Positions 1 to 7,942 of a stretch of 64,000 nt of DNA are shown in pieces (the stretch's first letter is position 1; each line of letters starts with the position of its first letter). Location: positions 124,001 through 188,000 of the forward strand of contig NZ_CABVHY010000005.1 of assembly GCF_902497875.1 (NCBI RefSeq), given 5' to 3'. Position numbers and translations under genes: made by a program. This DNA is from Pseudomonas fluorescens. GTDB taxonomy: Bacteria > Pseudomonadota > Gammaproteobacteria > Pseudomonadales > Pseudomonadaceae. The notes beneath the pieces are model-generated. The model made no database searches. It was not told the DNA's origin and saw only the letters and a list, made by a program, of their open reading frames with translations.

Positions 1-404
1 TCGCCAGGTGCCTTGACCTTGACCAGGCGTCCGTCGCTTTTGTAGCACCAGGCGTGGAAGGGGCAGGTGAAGGTCGACTGATTGCCCTTGCCGACGCGAG
101 TCAAGGTCGTGCCGCGATGCTGGCAGGCATTGATCAAGGCGTTGAGCTGACCGTCGCCGTCACGGGTAATGATCATCGGCTGGCGCCCGGCACGCATAGT
201 GATGAAATCGTGATTGTTGGCCAGCTCGCTTTCATGGCAAGCGTAGATCCAGTTCTTTTCGAAGATCAGCTCCATTTCCAGATCGAAAAGTTCCGGCTCG
301 GTAAACATATCCCGGGCAATCCGGAAGATGCCTTCTGCCGGACGAAAGTCCAGGCAGCTCTCAATAAAGCCTTTCCATTGTTCGACGCTTTTTGCGCTGC
401 TCAT
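1..404 (-). CDS. antA: Anthranilate 1,2-dioxygenase large subunit, N-terminal part
   Basis: Runs off the left edge, so only the first 134 residues are visible. They form the Rieske domain of a ring-hydroxylating dioxygenase alpha subunit: Cys94-x-His96 and Cys114-x2-His117 bind the 2Fe-2S cluster. The opening residues and the RxMFTEPELF and IYACHESEL stretches match AntA as I remember it better than BenA. AntA with AntB and the reductase AntC converts anthranilate to catechol, CO2 and ammonia. The ATG has a GAGG ribosome site 8-9 bases upstream. The divergent OprD porin and antR nearby fit an ant locus; antB and antC would lie to the left, outside the window. The family is certain; the AntA rather than BenA assignment is strong but not proven. 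Confidence 0.85.
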   Translation of the reverse strand, partial: MSSAKSVEQWKGFIESCLDFRPAEGIFRIARDMFTEPELFDLEMELIFEKNWIYACHESELANNHDFITMRAGRQPMIITRDGDGQLNALINACQHRGTTLTRVGKGNQSTFTCPFHAWCYKSDGRLVKVKAPG

Positions 405-458
405 TAATCAATACCTCTTTGCATCGGGCTAATTCGTGCATGGAGTAAGTGTTTCGTG

Positions 459-472
459 TTGGCATTAAATAA
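459..472 (+). repeat. 14-base direct repeat, copy 1
   Basis: TTGGCATTAAATAA, repeated exactly at 791-804 in the same orientation. This copy lies 55 bases upstream of antA, the other just before the porin ribosome site, so each end of the divergent promoter region has one copy. Confidence 0.6.
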
Positions 473-490
473 GTTTCCCGCCTGGGGGTC

Positions 491-526
491 TATCCGCTTT
501 GTCGGCAAACACAGTCCATAAAATCA
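491..526 (-). promoter_or_regulatory. Possible AntR (AraC/XylS-type) operator upstream of antA
   Basis: On the minus strand two similar blocks, TGATTTTATGGACT and CCGACAAAGCGGATA, have their GG pairs 22 bases apart. The second shares AAGCGGATA with the XylS site of the TOL Pm promoter, and AraC-family activators bind direct repeats about 21 bases apart. The block lies about 87-122 bases upstream of the antA ATG. The similarity is partial and the assignment is inference. Confidence 0.3.
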
Positions 527-790
527 GGCGGCTCACGGCGCGGTCTGGAAGTCTTGAAGCGCCAGCCCGGGTTGGGCTTGGCGCTGGCTGGAAAGTGCGA
601 ATTAATTGGCTATGAGTTTCGAATTAACGGGCTAGAGAGTCTGGCGCCGATGCGGCCTAATCACTGGCGAAGTCTTGCAGTGGTTCTCGGGACGGCGGTT
701 GCCGATAACGACCAGCGCTGAATATTTTAATAAAGAAACAACTATCAACTGTTGGGGTGATCGTTTTGATCGCGCCGCTAATTAATGTGT

Positions 791-804
791 TTGGCATTAA
801 ATAA
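791..804 (+). repeat. 14-base direct repeat, copy 2
   Basis: Exact second copy of TTGGCATTAAATAA (see 459-472). It ends three bases before the AAGGGGAG-like ribosome site of the porin, so it would lie in or near the porin 5' leader. Confidence 0.6.
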
Positions 805-816
805 AGGGGAGATGTC

Positions 817-2073
817 ATGTTTCAAGCGAGTTGGTTAACCCGTTGTGTGCAGGCGGCCAGCCTGGCCGGAATGTTCACTCCGCTGATGGCCCAGGCGGAT
901 TTTATCGAAGACAGTCACCTGGCCCTGGGCTTGCGTAACTTTTATATCGATCGCGACTTCAAGGGCGAGAACCCGAAGAATTCCCGTGTCGGCAGTTGGA
1001 CCCAAGGCTTCGACCTGCGCTTTATTTCCGGCTATACCGAAGGCCCGCTGCAATTCGGCCTGGACGCTTCGATGCAATACGCTTACCGGCTCGATGGCGG
1101 CGGCGGCAGGGGACCTGACAGCATCATTCCGTACAGTGTCAGCAAGCAGGAACAGGCTAGCGATTACGGGCGCGGTGGTTACACGGCGAAAGTGCGCTAC
1201 TCCAAAACCGAACTGAAATTCGGTGAACACCGGCCAACGTTGCCGGTGGCCTATACCGACGACTCGCGGCAGTTGATCACCACTTATCACGGCACCCTGA
1301 TCGAGTCCAGGGAGGTCGACAAGCTGACCCTCACCGGCGGGCGATTCACTGAAATCAGTGGCCGCGAATCTTCCAATAGCGAAAAGATGTACCTGTTCAA
1401 CGGGCCTGACGTGCAGCGCCGCAGCGACGGCCTGAACTTCGGCGGAGCGAGCTACGCGTTCACCCCGGCGCTGACCGCCAGCTATTTCTACGGGCAACTG
1501 GAAGACATCTACCGTCAGCATTACCTGGGTGCCACCTACCTGTCTGACCTGGGCGGCGGTTACGGTCTGAAGACCGACCTGCGTTATTTCAACAACAAGG
1601 AAGACGGCGATGCCCTGTACGGGCGCATCGACAACCGTTCCTATGGCGCCATGACCACCTTGCGCAAAGGCCCCCACGCCATTGGTCTGGGTTACCAGCG
1701 GATGCTCGGCGACAGTGCCTTCCCAACCCTCAACGGCTATGCGCCACAGCCTTATCTGGTGAACTGGTCGGCCATAGCCTTCATCAAGCCCAACGAAAAG
1801 TCCTGGCAGGCGCGTTATGACTACGACTTCGCCGGCCTGGGATTGCCCGGCTTGAAACTGATGACCCGCTACATGCGCGGCAGCGATATCGATCGTGGCG
1901 CGTTGAGCGACAACAGCGAATCCGAGCGTAACATCTACCTTTCCTATGTGGTCCAGGACGGACCGCTGAAGAACGTCAGCGTCGAATTGCGCAACATCAA
2001 CGTCAAGTTCCAGCATGGCAACGACTTCGACGAGAACCGCCTGATAACCGCCTACACCTGGAAATTCTGGTAG
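817..2073 (+). CDS. OprD-family outer membrane porin
   Basis: 418 residues, usual size for OprD/Opd porins. A signal peptide ends near Ala-Gln-Ala27 before DFIEDSHL. The mature part has the typical OprD opening (LALGLRNFYIDRDF), alternating beta strands and a final aromatic residue (YTWKFW). OprD porins are 18-strand substrate-selective channels for small carboxylates and amino acids. Its place between antA and antR suggests an aromatic acid such as anthranilate or benzoate as substrate, like BenF-type porins; this is inferred from context. The ATG follows a strong AAGGGGAG ribosome site. Confidence 0.9.
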   Translation: MFQASWLTRCVQAASLAGMFTPLMAQADFIEDSHLALGLRNFYIDRDFKGENPKNSRVGSWTQGFDLRFISGYTEGPLQFGLDASMQYAYRLDGGGGRGPDSIIPYSVSKQEQASDYGRGGYTAKVRYSKTELKFGEHRPTLPVAYTDDSRQLITTYHGTLIESREVDKLTLTGGRFTEISGRESSNSEKMYLFNGPDVQRRSDGLNFGGASYAFTPALTASYFYGQLEDIYRQHYLGATYLSDLGGGYGLKTDLRYFNNKEDGDALYGRIDNRSYGAMTTLRKGPHAIGLGYQRMLGDSAFPTLNGYAPQPYLVNWSAIAFIKPNEKSWQARYDYDFAGLGLPGLKLMTRYMRGSDIDRGALSDNSESERNIYLSYVVQDGPLKNVSVELRNINVKFQHGNDFDENRLITAYTWKFW

Positions 2074-2145
2074 GTCGAGCCTCGGCCAGTGTCGACTGCA
2101 GGAGTTGCGCCAGGTTGCGATCGGCCGGTATTCAACACCGTTTGA

Positions 2146-2180
2146 GGTAACACCTGCCTGGCATCTGGGCAGGTAATACC
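2146..2180 (+). terminator. Hairpin downstream of the porin gene
   Basis: Inverted repeat with arms ACCTGCC (2152-2158) and GGCAGGT (2168-2174), extended across a small internal loop by GGTA/TACC. It is 73 bases after the porin stop and has no T run, so it may be a Rho-independent-like end structure or a 3' stabiliser. The rest of the 2074-2450 gap shows no gene I can support and should hold the antR promoter. Confidence 0.4.
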
Positions 2181-2450
2181 CAATCAGCTCATTCCTCGGA
2201 TGCATGACGAGGGTGCCGGACGTGGGTCCATGCGCTTTTTTACCGCGCTGCCCCAGTGTTCGCGGACCGGGAATGCGTTGTGGCATACAGCCCATTCTTG
2301 CACAGGGCCGATTTTGTCCGTTTATTCGGTGAATGTTATCCGCATATTTCGCCAGACCCCTGGAGGGCTGTTCGCGGCATGAAGATTGCTCTTTCGAGTT
2401 AAAGGCGCGCCGTTAGAGCTCGTCCATAAAATAGCCTTGGGTGCCCCGTG

Positions 2451-3464
2451 ATGAGTACAAGTCCTGATGTACATGTTCGAGACATTCGTATCGAGCGTTA
2501 TGACCTCAATGGCGCTCGCCAATGGATGGCTGGCATATGCGGGCCGCACCTGCTCAAGACCAGCACCCCCAACCGGATCCGCTTCCATCACAGCGGCAAT
2601 GTGCTCAAGTCGATGTCCACCACCCTGGGGACCATCGAGTACGGCACTGACGTCACGGTGGGCATCGAAGACGCCGAACACCTGAGCAGTTACAGCCTCA
2701 CCCTGCCTCTCACAGGCGAGCAGTATTTGAGCAAGAACGGCTGCCAGGTCACCTCGGATCCCGATCACGGGATCATCGTGTCGCCCCACGAAAACCAGGA
2801 ACTGTCGATTGCCGGCGATTGCCGCAAGATCCAGGTGGTCATCACCCGAGCGGCCATGCGCACATCCCTTGAGGACATGCTGCAACGGACCCTGGAAACC
2901 CCTCTGCGCTTCGAACCGCTGATGGACGCTGTCAACGGTTCGTCAGCATCGTGGTGGCGGATGGCGCGCTACTTTATCGGCGAGCTGGAGCGCAGTCGCG
3001 AGCTGTATGACCAGACCTTTTTTACCCGGGATATCGAGAACTCGCTGATCAAGGGCCTGATCCTTGCCCAGCCGAATAACTACTCCGCAGAGTTGCGCGA
3101 TGTGCTCGGCGTGAAGCTGCCGCATTACCTGATCCGGGCCAAGCAATACATCCACGAAAACGCCCGGGAGGCGTTGCACCTGGAAGATATCGAGGTGGTG
3201 TCGGGGGTGTCGCGCTTCAAGCTGTTCGAAGGCTTCAGGAAGTACTTCGGCCTGTCGCCCATGGCTTATCTGAAGAAGTACCGCCTGGGGGCGGTTCGCC
3301 AGGAAATCCTCGAGGACAATTCGGCGCGCAATATCTCCGTGATCGCCATGGGTTGGGGCTTTATCCACCTGGGGCGTTTCTCCAGCGAGTACCGCAAGCT
3401 GTTCAATGAAACGCCGAGCATGACCTTGCAGCGCAACGAAGCCCGCCGTAACCGGTCGTTTTGA
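2451..3464 (+). CDS. antR: AraC-family activator of the anthranilate operon
   Basis: 337 residues. The C-terminal quarter (about residues 225-330) has the two helix-turn-helix units of AraC/XylS proteins, including SRFKLFEGFRKYFGLSPMAYL and the IAMGWGFIHLGRFSSEYRKLF block. The N-terminal region is the effector-sensing AraC_binding_2-type domain. AntR is known in P. aeruginosa and P. resinovorans as the anthranilate-responsive activator of antABC, and this gene sits one gene away from antA. ATG 2451 is preferred over GTG 2448; neither has a strong ribosome site. The next AraC gene starts three bases after its stop, so the two are probably co-transcribed. Confidence 0.8.
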   Translation: MSTSPDVHVRDIRIERYDLNGARQWMAGICGPHLLKTSTPNRIRFHHSGNVLKSMSTTLGTIEYGTDVTVGIEDAEHLSSYSLTLPLTGEQYLSKNGCQVTSDPDHGIIVSPHENQELSIAGDCRKIQVVITRAAMRTSLEDMLQRTLETPLRFEPLMDAVNGSSASWWRMARYFIGELERSRELYDQTFFTRDIENSLIKGLILAQPNNYSAELRDVLGVKLPHYLIRAKQYIHENAREALHLEDIEVVSGVSRFKLFEGFRKYFGLSPMAYLKKYRLGAVRQEILEDNSARNISVIAMGWGFIHLGRFSSEYRKLFNETPSMTLQRNEARRNRSF

Positions 3465-3467
3465 ACC

Positions 3468-4496
3468 ATGGCGTCGCTATTCGCCAACCCGGCTTCTGGC
3501 GCCGGGGCCGGGCTCGATCTGTCGCGGCTGTGCCAGACCCCCGTATTCACCAGCCGGTCGCGGCAAGAGAGCCATAGGCTGCTCGCTCGTGAGCTTGTCG
3601 AGCATGACCTGAGCTGGCGCGGCGGCAGTGTCGATACGGCGTTCTTTCGCGCCGAAGTGGGGCGCTGCCAGTTGTTCGTGTTGCGCTATGGCGCGGAGGT
3701 CGAGGTGCGGCCACGCCCCTTTACCGATTTCGTGCTGATGCAGATGCCCTTGCGGGGCCGGGCGAGCATTGAATGCGATGGCCTTTCGCTGGAGCTGGAA
3801 GCGGGCCAGGTGGCGGTCCTCTCGCCCAACCGCCAGGCCCGCCTGGTCTGGCACAGCGGCTGCGAACAATTGCTGCTAAAGGTACCGCGCAGCCTGTTGA
3901 GGATGATGCAAGAGCGGCTGGTGGATGAAGGGGGACTTGCCGTGGGGTTTACCTTGCCGCCAGCCTATCGGCTCGACACCGACCAGACGCGTGGCTGGCT
4001 GCGGTTGGTGGACGACTTGCTCGAACAACTGGGCTCCAGCGCCGGCGGGCCGGTGCATGGGCACTGGCTGCGTCACCTGGAGGAGAGCCTGCCGCTGTTC
4101 TTGCTGACTCACCCGCCGAAAGTCGACTCGGCCCCGACGGCAATCGTCGAGTCGCCGGCACAGCGTCAGGCAATGCGTCAGCTGCAGAAGATCGAAGGTT
4201 TGATGCGCAGCCACCTTGGTGAAGCGCTCACCCTGGGGAAGCTGGCGGCGGCGGGGGGGATGAGCGTGCGCAGTCTTAACACCTTGTGCCAGCGCTGTTA
4301 CGGGCAAACGCCCATGGAGCGCTTGCGCAACCTGCGGCTTGAAGCGGTGCGTGAACGTTTGCTCGGTCGTCGCGACCTGAGCATCACCGAAGTCGCCCTG
4401 GAGCATGGCTTCGGTCATCTCGGCCGCTTTGCCCATTACTACCGAGAGCGTTTTGGCGAATTGCCGCACCAGACCTCCAGCGCCCGGGCAGACTGA
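3468..4496 (+). CDS. AraC-family regulator, second of a tandem pair
   Basis: 342 residues with an N-terminal AraC_binding_2-like sensing domain and a C-terminal AraC helix-turn-helix region (about 235-335: LTLGKLAAAGGMSVRSLN, ITEVALEHGFGHLGRFAHYYRERFG). It begins three bases after antR and converges on the Rieske dioxygenase operon at 4.7-10.3 kb, so it is the best local candidate to activate that operon. That target is inferred. It is not a close copy of AntR outside the DNA-binding region. The ribosome site is weak, so translation may depend on coupling to antR. Confidence 0.85.
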   Translation: MASLFANPASGAGAGLDLSRLCQTPVFTSRSRQESHRLLARELVEHDLSWRGGSVDTAFFRAEVGRCQLFVLRYGAEVEVRPRPFTDFVLMQMPLRGRASIECDGLSLELEAGQVAVLSPNRQARLVWHSGCEQLLLKVPRSLLRMMQERLVDEGGLAVGFTLPPAYRLDTDQTRGWLRLVDDLLEQLGSSAGGPVHGHWLRHLEESLPLFLLTHPPKVDSAPTAIVESPAQRQAMRQLQKIEGLMRSHLGEALTLGKLAAAGGMSVRSLNTLCQRCYGQTPMERLRNLRLEAVRERLLGRRDLSITEVALEHGFGHLGRFAHYYRERFGELPHQTSSARAD

Positions 4497-4510
4497 ACCA
4501 AGCCCTCACA

Positions 4511-4646
4511 CTTGTGGCGAGGGGGCTTGCCCCCGTTCGGCCGCGTAGCGGTCGTAAAGCGGCATATTGAGCCCATCTGGAAGACTGCGTTAGCTGGTTT
4601 CAGGACCGCTGCGCGGTCCAACGGGGGCAAGCCCCCTCGCCACAAG
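4511..4646. repeat. REPIN-like long inverted repeat
   Basis: Arms of 27 bases at 4511-4537 and 4620-4646 are exact reverse complements. Each arm contains GTGGCGAGGGGGCTTGCCCCC, itself a hairpin. An 82-base spacer has further short palindromes (GGACCGC..GCGGTCC). This layout, two REP units in opposite orientation between convergent genes, is the REPIN form frequent in P. fluorescens genomes. It may also act as a two-way terminator for the AraC gene and the dienelactone hydrolase gene. Confidence 0.85.
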
Positions 4647-4689
4647 TCCCTCGTTCGCCTCGAGATTTTCTTGAGTGAGCGTGTTGGGT

Positions 4690-5925
4690 TTAGCGGTCGG
4701 CACTACTCGGCCATTTGCCCATGAGGGTGTTGGACGGCAGTTGTTCGTCGAGCAGCTTCTTCGCGGTTTCGATGCCAGCCACCGGCAGGCCGGTGGGATC
4801 GAGCAGGCCGATCTGCACCAGGACGCTGGCCTGGTCCCAATAGATGTGCTCATGGCAGAGCTTGTCGCCACGGAACTTGATCACGCCCAGCATCGGGATT
4901 TCGACGTACTTCCCGGTCGGGGCGACATTGGGCAGCATCCAGTCGATTTCGCTGGTGTGGGTGAAGCACATGACGAACTCGTCGACGATCTGCGAGGCGC
5001 CGACGGTGCGCGAGATCGGCACCAGTTTCATGTCCGGCGGGTTGGCGTGGACGAAGTGGTTCTGGTAGAAGCGGCTCAGCTCTCGGTTGCCCACGCCACC
5101 GGTCATGGTCGGGATATGGTTGACGTAGGGTTCTGCGACCATGGTCGCCATGGTCGCCGGCACATCGCGCACGGCGAATTCGAGTTCGATGTGCTTTTCC
5201 CACAGGTCGGACAGGTTGTAGTGCGGGCCGATTTCCTGCTTGAGCGCGGCGATGGTGCGCTCATGGGCCATCAACGCTGCCGGCTTGTTGTAGTGCATGC
5301 CGCCGTTGCGGGCGAAGGCGTGGTCGACGTCGGGGTAGGTGTACATCTCGACCTTGTCGCGTCCAGCCAGACGTTTGCTGATGAGCGACCTGGCATCGGC
5401 GTCGCAGTAGCCATCCTGTTCGGCGAAGTGCAGCACCAGGCGGCCTTTGATGTTGTTGGCTTCTTCGAGCAGCTGTTCGATGCCCATGCCGTAATAGCCC
5501 ACGGAGCAGGCGACATCGGTACGGGTCGCGGTCAGGTACGCGAGCTTGCCGCCCATGCAGAAACCGACATAGCCCAGGCCGCCGGCTTCGACCTCGGGCA
5601 GGCCGCGCAGGGCCTTGAAACTGGCGTCGATGTCGTCGACGGCCTGGTCCAGGTCCATGCGCTGGAACAGATCAATGGCACGGGCGAAGTCGGCCTCGGT
5701 GTAGCCCAGATCGACGCCCGCCTCCAGGCGCCAGAACAGGTCCGGCACCAGGGCGACATAACCTTCCTCGGCGTAGAAATCGGCCACCTCGCGCATGTTG
5801 CTGTTGATGCCAAAGATCTCCTGGCCAATTACCACCCCGGGGCCTTTGCCGCTGGCGGGTAGTGCCAGGTAACCGGCGAAACTGCCGCTGCCGTCGCTGG
5901 CTTGTACATTGATCATGGTGCCCAT
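4690..5925 (-). CDS. Dienelactone hydrolase fused to a SnoaL/NTF2-like domain
   Basis: 411 residues, against about 235 for a normal dienelactone hydrolase. Residues 1-235 are an alpha/beta hydrolase with the family triad: Cys123 in GFCMGG, Asp171 and His202 in DVDHAF, plus Glu36. Such enzymes open dienelactones in modified ortho-cleavage pathways. Residues about 255-400 look like a SnoaL/NTF2-type ester-cyclase fold (TMTGGVGNRELSRFYQNHF, KFRGDKLCHEHIYWDQASVL). Last gene of the Rieske operon, 81 bases after the SDR. The ATG at 5925 has GAGGAA five bases upstream. The role in the pathway is inferred. Confidence 0.85.
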   Translation of the reverse strand: MGTMINVQASDGSGSFAGYLALPASGKGPGVVIGQEIFGINSNMREVADFYAEEGYVALVPDLFWRLEAGVDLGYTEADFARAIDLFQRMDLDQAVDDIDASFKALRGLPEVEAGGLGYVGFCMGGKLAYLTATRTDVACSVGYYGMGIEQLLEEANNIKGRLVLHFAEQDGYCDADARSLISKRLAGRDKVEMYTYPDVDHAFARNGGMHYNKPAALMAHERTIAALKQEIGPHYNLSDLWEKHIELEFAVRDVPATMATMVAEPYVNHIPTMTGGVGNRELSRFYQNHFVHANPPDMKLVPISRTVGASQIVDEFVMCFTHTSEIDWMLPNVAPTGKYVEIPMLGVIKFRGDKLCHEHIYWDQASVLVQIGLLDPTGLPVAGIETAKKLLDEQLPSNTLMGKWPSSADR

Positions 5926-6006
5926 GTCATTTCCTCGTTATCGACTCATCAGTAGGTCTTGTTTGTAGTATTCATGGTGGCTAACCGCTGGAGCTTATCG
6001 GACCAC

Positions 6007-6819
6007 TCAAACCGGGTCTCGCAATCGTTCGAACCAGACGCGCGGCGAGAGTCCCTGATCGGGACCCAGGATCGAGAAACCGCCGTCCACCGGGATATCT
6101 ACGCCCGTTATCCAGGACGCACCCTGGCTGCAAAGGAAGGCGACAACCTGGCCGATTTCTTCGCCGCGCCCGACCCGACCCAGCGGGTGGAAGGCGGCGC
6201 CGACGCGGTCAGCCACGGCGAGGTCGCCGCCGCTGAGGTTCGCCACCGAGGGCGACCAGGTCCAGGCCGGCGAGACGCTGATCACCCGGATCGCGGCGGG
6301 CGCCAGGGTCACCGCGAGGTTGCGGGTCAGTTGCAGCAGCCCGGCCTTGGACGCCGGATAGAGGGCGCGCCCGGCCGCGCCGAATTTGCCACCGGTGCTG
6401 CCAATGTTGATCACGGTGCCGCCTTCGCTCATCCGTGGCGCGGCTTTCTGGACGAAAATCGCGGCCGAGATCAGGTTGACGTTGAGGGTGTGCAGCCATT
6501 GCGCCCGGTCCGATAACAGCCCCTGGTCGTCGTAGACACAGGCGTTGTTGACCAGGATGTCGAGGCGGCCAAAGGCGGCGAGGGTCGCTTCGATACAGTC
6601 GTCGATGTCTTCGTCCCGTTCGACATTGCAGGCAACGAAACGGCAGTGTTCGCCCAGTTCGGCGGCGAGTGTCGCGCCGGCTTCCCGGTTGCGACCCACC
6701 AGCATGACCCTGGCGCCAGCCTGCAACAGCTGACGGGCAATGTCGGTGCCCAGACCTTGGGTGCTGCCGGTGACTATCGCCACCTGGTCTTGCAGGTTGG
6801 CAGTGGGGACCGGTTTCAT
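6007..6819 (-). CDS. Short-chain dehydrogenase/reductase
   Basis: 270 residues, a classical SDR: nucleotide-binding TGSTQGLG at 17-24, NNA at 91-93, and catalytic Ser141, Tyr154 and Lys158 (YPASK). Small residues at the end of beta 2 (GRN) suggest NADP(H) or NAD(H) without deciding. In a Rieske dioxygenase operon such an enzyme commonly oxidises a cis-dihydrodiol or an alcohol intermediate; the substrate here is unknown. Its ATG overlaps the stop of the upstream isochorismatase-fold gene by four bases, so the two are translationally coupled. Confidence 0.88.
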   Translation of the reverse strand: MKPVPTANLQDQVAIVTGSTQGLGTDIARQLLQAGARVMLVGRNREAGATLAAELGEHCRFVACNVERDEDIDDCIEATLAAFGRLDILVNNACVYDDQGLLSDRAQWLHTLNVNLISAAIFVQKAAPRMSEGGTVINIGSTGGKFGAAGRALYPASKAGLLQLTRNLAVTLAPAAIRVISVSPAWTWSPSVANLSGGDLAVADRVGAAFHPLGRVGRGEEIGQVVAFLCSQGASWITGVDIPVDGGFSILGPDQGLSPRVWFERLRDPV

Positions 6820-7409
6820 GGCGTTTGCTCCAGGGCACTCTCGACGTCACTGATGGTGGCGATCAAGCGCATGCTTTCCAGGGCCGCCAGATGGGTGGCC
6901 GATTGGGCGGCGGCGCAGGCATCGGCCAGCACCGTAACCTCGAAACCGCAATCGACGGCATGGCGCACGGTGCTTTCCACCACCGAGTGGGTGGCAACCC
7001 CGGCGATCAACAACTGCCGCGCGTCGAGCTGGCGCAGCAGGGTGTCCAGCACAGTGCCATAGAACGCGTTGATGCGAGTGTGAGTCACGACGAATTCGTC
7101 GGGGCTTTCCAGTGGCCGCAGGGCGTCATGGAACTGCGCGCCCCAGCTGCCTTCCTGGACCGCGCCGCTGGCCGCCACGGCCCGCAGGATCGGTGCGTTC
7201 TGCAGCAGATCGGCATAGTCCGGGCGGTAGGCCACTCGCACATGGATGATCGGCCAGCCCCGGGCGCGGGCGCCTTGCTCAAGCCTGACGGCGGCGTCCA
7301 GCACCGCGCTACGAGCCGGATCGTCGGCTCCGAGCCCGACCCGGATGCGCCCGTCCGGGTGCAGCACATCGTTCTGGTAGTGCAGGGCAAGTACGGTCGG
7401 TCGGCTCAT
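6816..7409 (-). CDS. Isochorismatase-fold (cysteine hydrolase family) protein with altered catalytic residues
   Basis: 197 residues from ATG 7409, which shares a base with the TGA of the beta-subunit gene. The fold is clear from the YQND stretch (11-14), NAFYGTVLDTLLRQ and LLIAGVAT..VEST. The family uses an Asp-Lys-Cys triad. Here the Asp before the QND motif is His10, the Lys before the R-x-S/N-A-F motif is His110, and the Cys before VEST is Val. So the usual amidohydrolase chemistry looks impossible and another reaction, or no reaction, must be considered. Residue matching was done by eye from family memory. Confidence 0.8.
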   Translation of the reverse strand: MSRPTVLALHYQNDVLHPDGRIRVGLGADDPARSAVLDAAVRLEQGARARGWPIIHVRVAYRPDYADLLQNAPILRAVAASGAVQEGSWGAQFHDALRPLESPDEFVVTHTRINAFYGTVLDTLLRQLDARQLLIAGVATHSVVESTVRHAVDCGFEVTVLADACAAAQSATHLAALESMRLIATISDVESALEQTP

Positions 7410-7942
7410 CAGACGAACACCTCGAGGTTGGCGAACACGTCGTTGCAGTTGATCAGGTCGACCCGTTTGAGCTGGATCTTCCAGCCGCCGCTGTCCTGGC
7501 TGGCCAACTTGTAGGTGTAGCGTCCGGCCAACTGGCGTTGCTCGAGGCGCCATTCGCTGACCTGGAAGGTCGCGCTGACCACCAGTAGCCCTTGGCTGTC
7601 GAGCCCTTCGATCATCACGTTACCGATCAGGTGGGCGGTCTGGGTTGGTGGCTGTTGCGACCAGTTGCGGACGTTTTCCACCCGGCGGATGCGCACTTCG
7701 CGCAGCATGCGGTTTTCCCAGAACAGCGAGATATGTTCGAACGGATCGGCCTGGCCGTGTTTCTGCGGCACCCAGTACATGCCCGAATCGGTGAACAGTT
7801 GGTCCCATTCCCAGAAGCGTCGCATGTCCAGCAGGCGCGCTTCGCGATAGAGAAACTGCTCGATCTGGCGCAAGGTTTCGCTGGGGACCTGAGCCGGGGT
7901 CAAGGCCTGGGTCGAGACGTCGAAGGCGCGATCAAGCAGCAT
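7409..7942 (-). CDS. Aromatic-ring-hydroxylating dioxygenase beta subunit
   Basis: 177 residues, usual size for a small (beta) subunit of a Rieske oxygenase. Family features include the LYREARLLDMRRFWEWDQLF opening and the C-terminal LKRVDLINCNDVFANLEVFV, like BenB/AntB/OhbA-type proteins. The beta subunit packs with the alpha subunit in the hexameric terminal oxygenase and has a cone-shaped NTF2-like fold without cofactors. Its start overlaps the alpha-subunit gene by 11 bases, as expected for balanced expression. Confidence 0.9.
   Translation of the reverse strand: MLLDRAFDVSTQALTPAQVPSETLRQIEQFLYREARLLDMRRFWEWDQLFTDSGMYWVPQKHGQADPFEHISLFWENRMLREVRIRRVENVRNWSQQPPTQTAHLIGNVMIEGLDSQGLLVVSATFQVSEWRLEQRQLAGRYTYKLASQDSGGWKIQLKRVDLINCNDVFANLEVFV

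Larger units (their letters stand above)
405..816. promoter_or_regulatory. Divergent promoter region between antA and the porin
   Basis: A 412-base gap without a gene, AT-richer than its flanks. It contains a possible XylS-type operator (491-526), two copies of a 14-base direct repeat (459-472 and 791-804) and a hairpin (558-585, arms AGCGCCA/TGGCGCT). TTGCCGATA at 699-707 also occurs in the operator candidate of the second dioxygenase operon at 10.3 kb. No -10/-35 pair is convincing by eye. Activation of both flanking genes by AntR is inferred from the layout. Confidence 0.5.

Noticed and set aside
558..585. Hairpin in the antA-porin gap as a terminator
   Set aside because: No gene ends there and there is no T run; it may be an operator or leader structure but nothing decides it.
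835..2295. Long minus-strand open frame over the porin gene
   Set aside because: Mirror frame of a GC-rich coding gene; the porin on the plus strand has a signal peptide, ribosome site and family match.
2200..2382. 60-codon open frame upstream of antR
   Set aside because: No ribosome site and irregular composition; the region is better explained as hairpin plus promoter.
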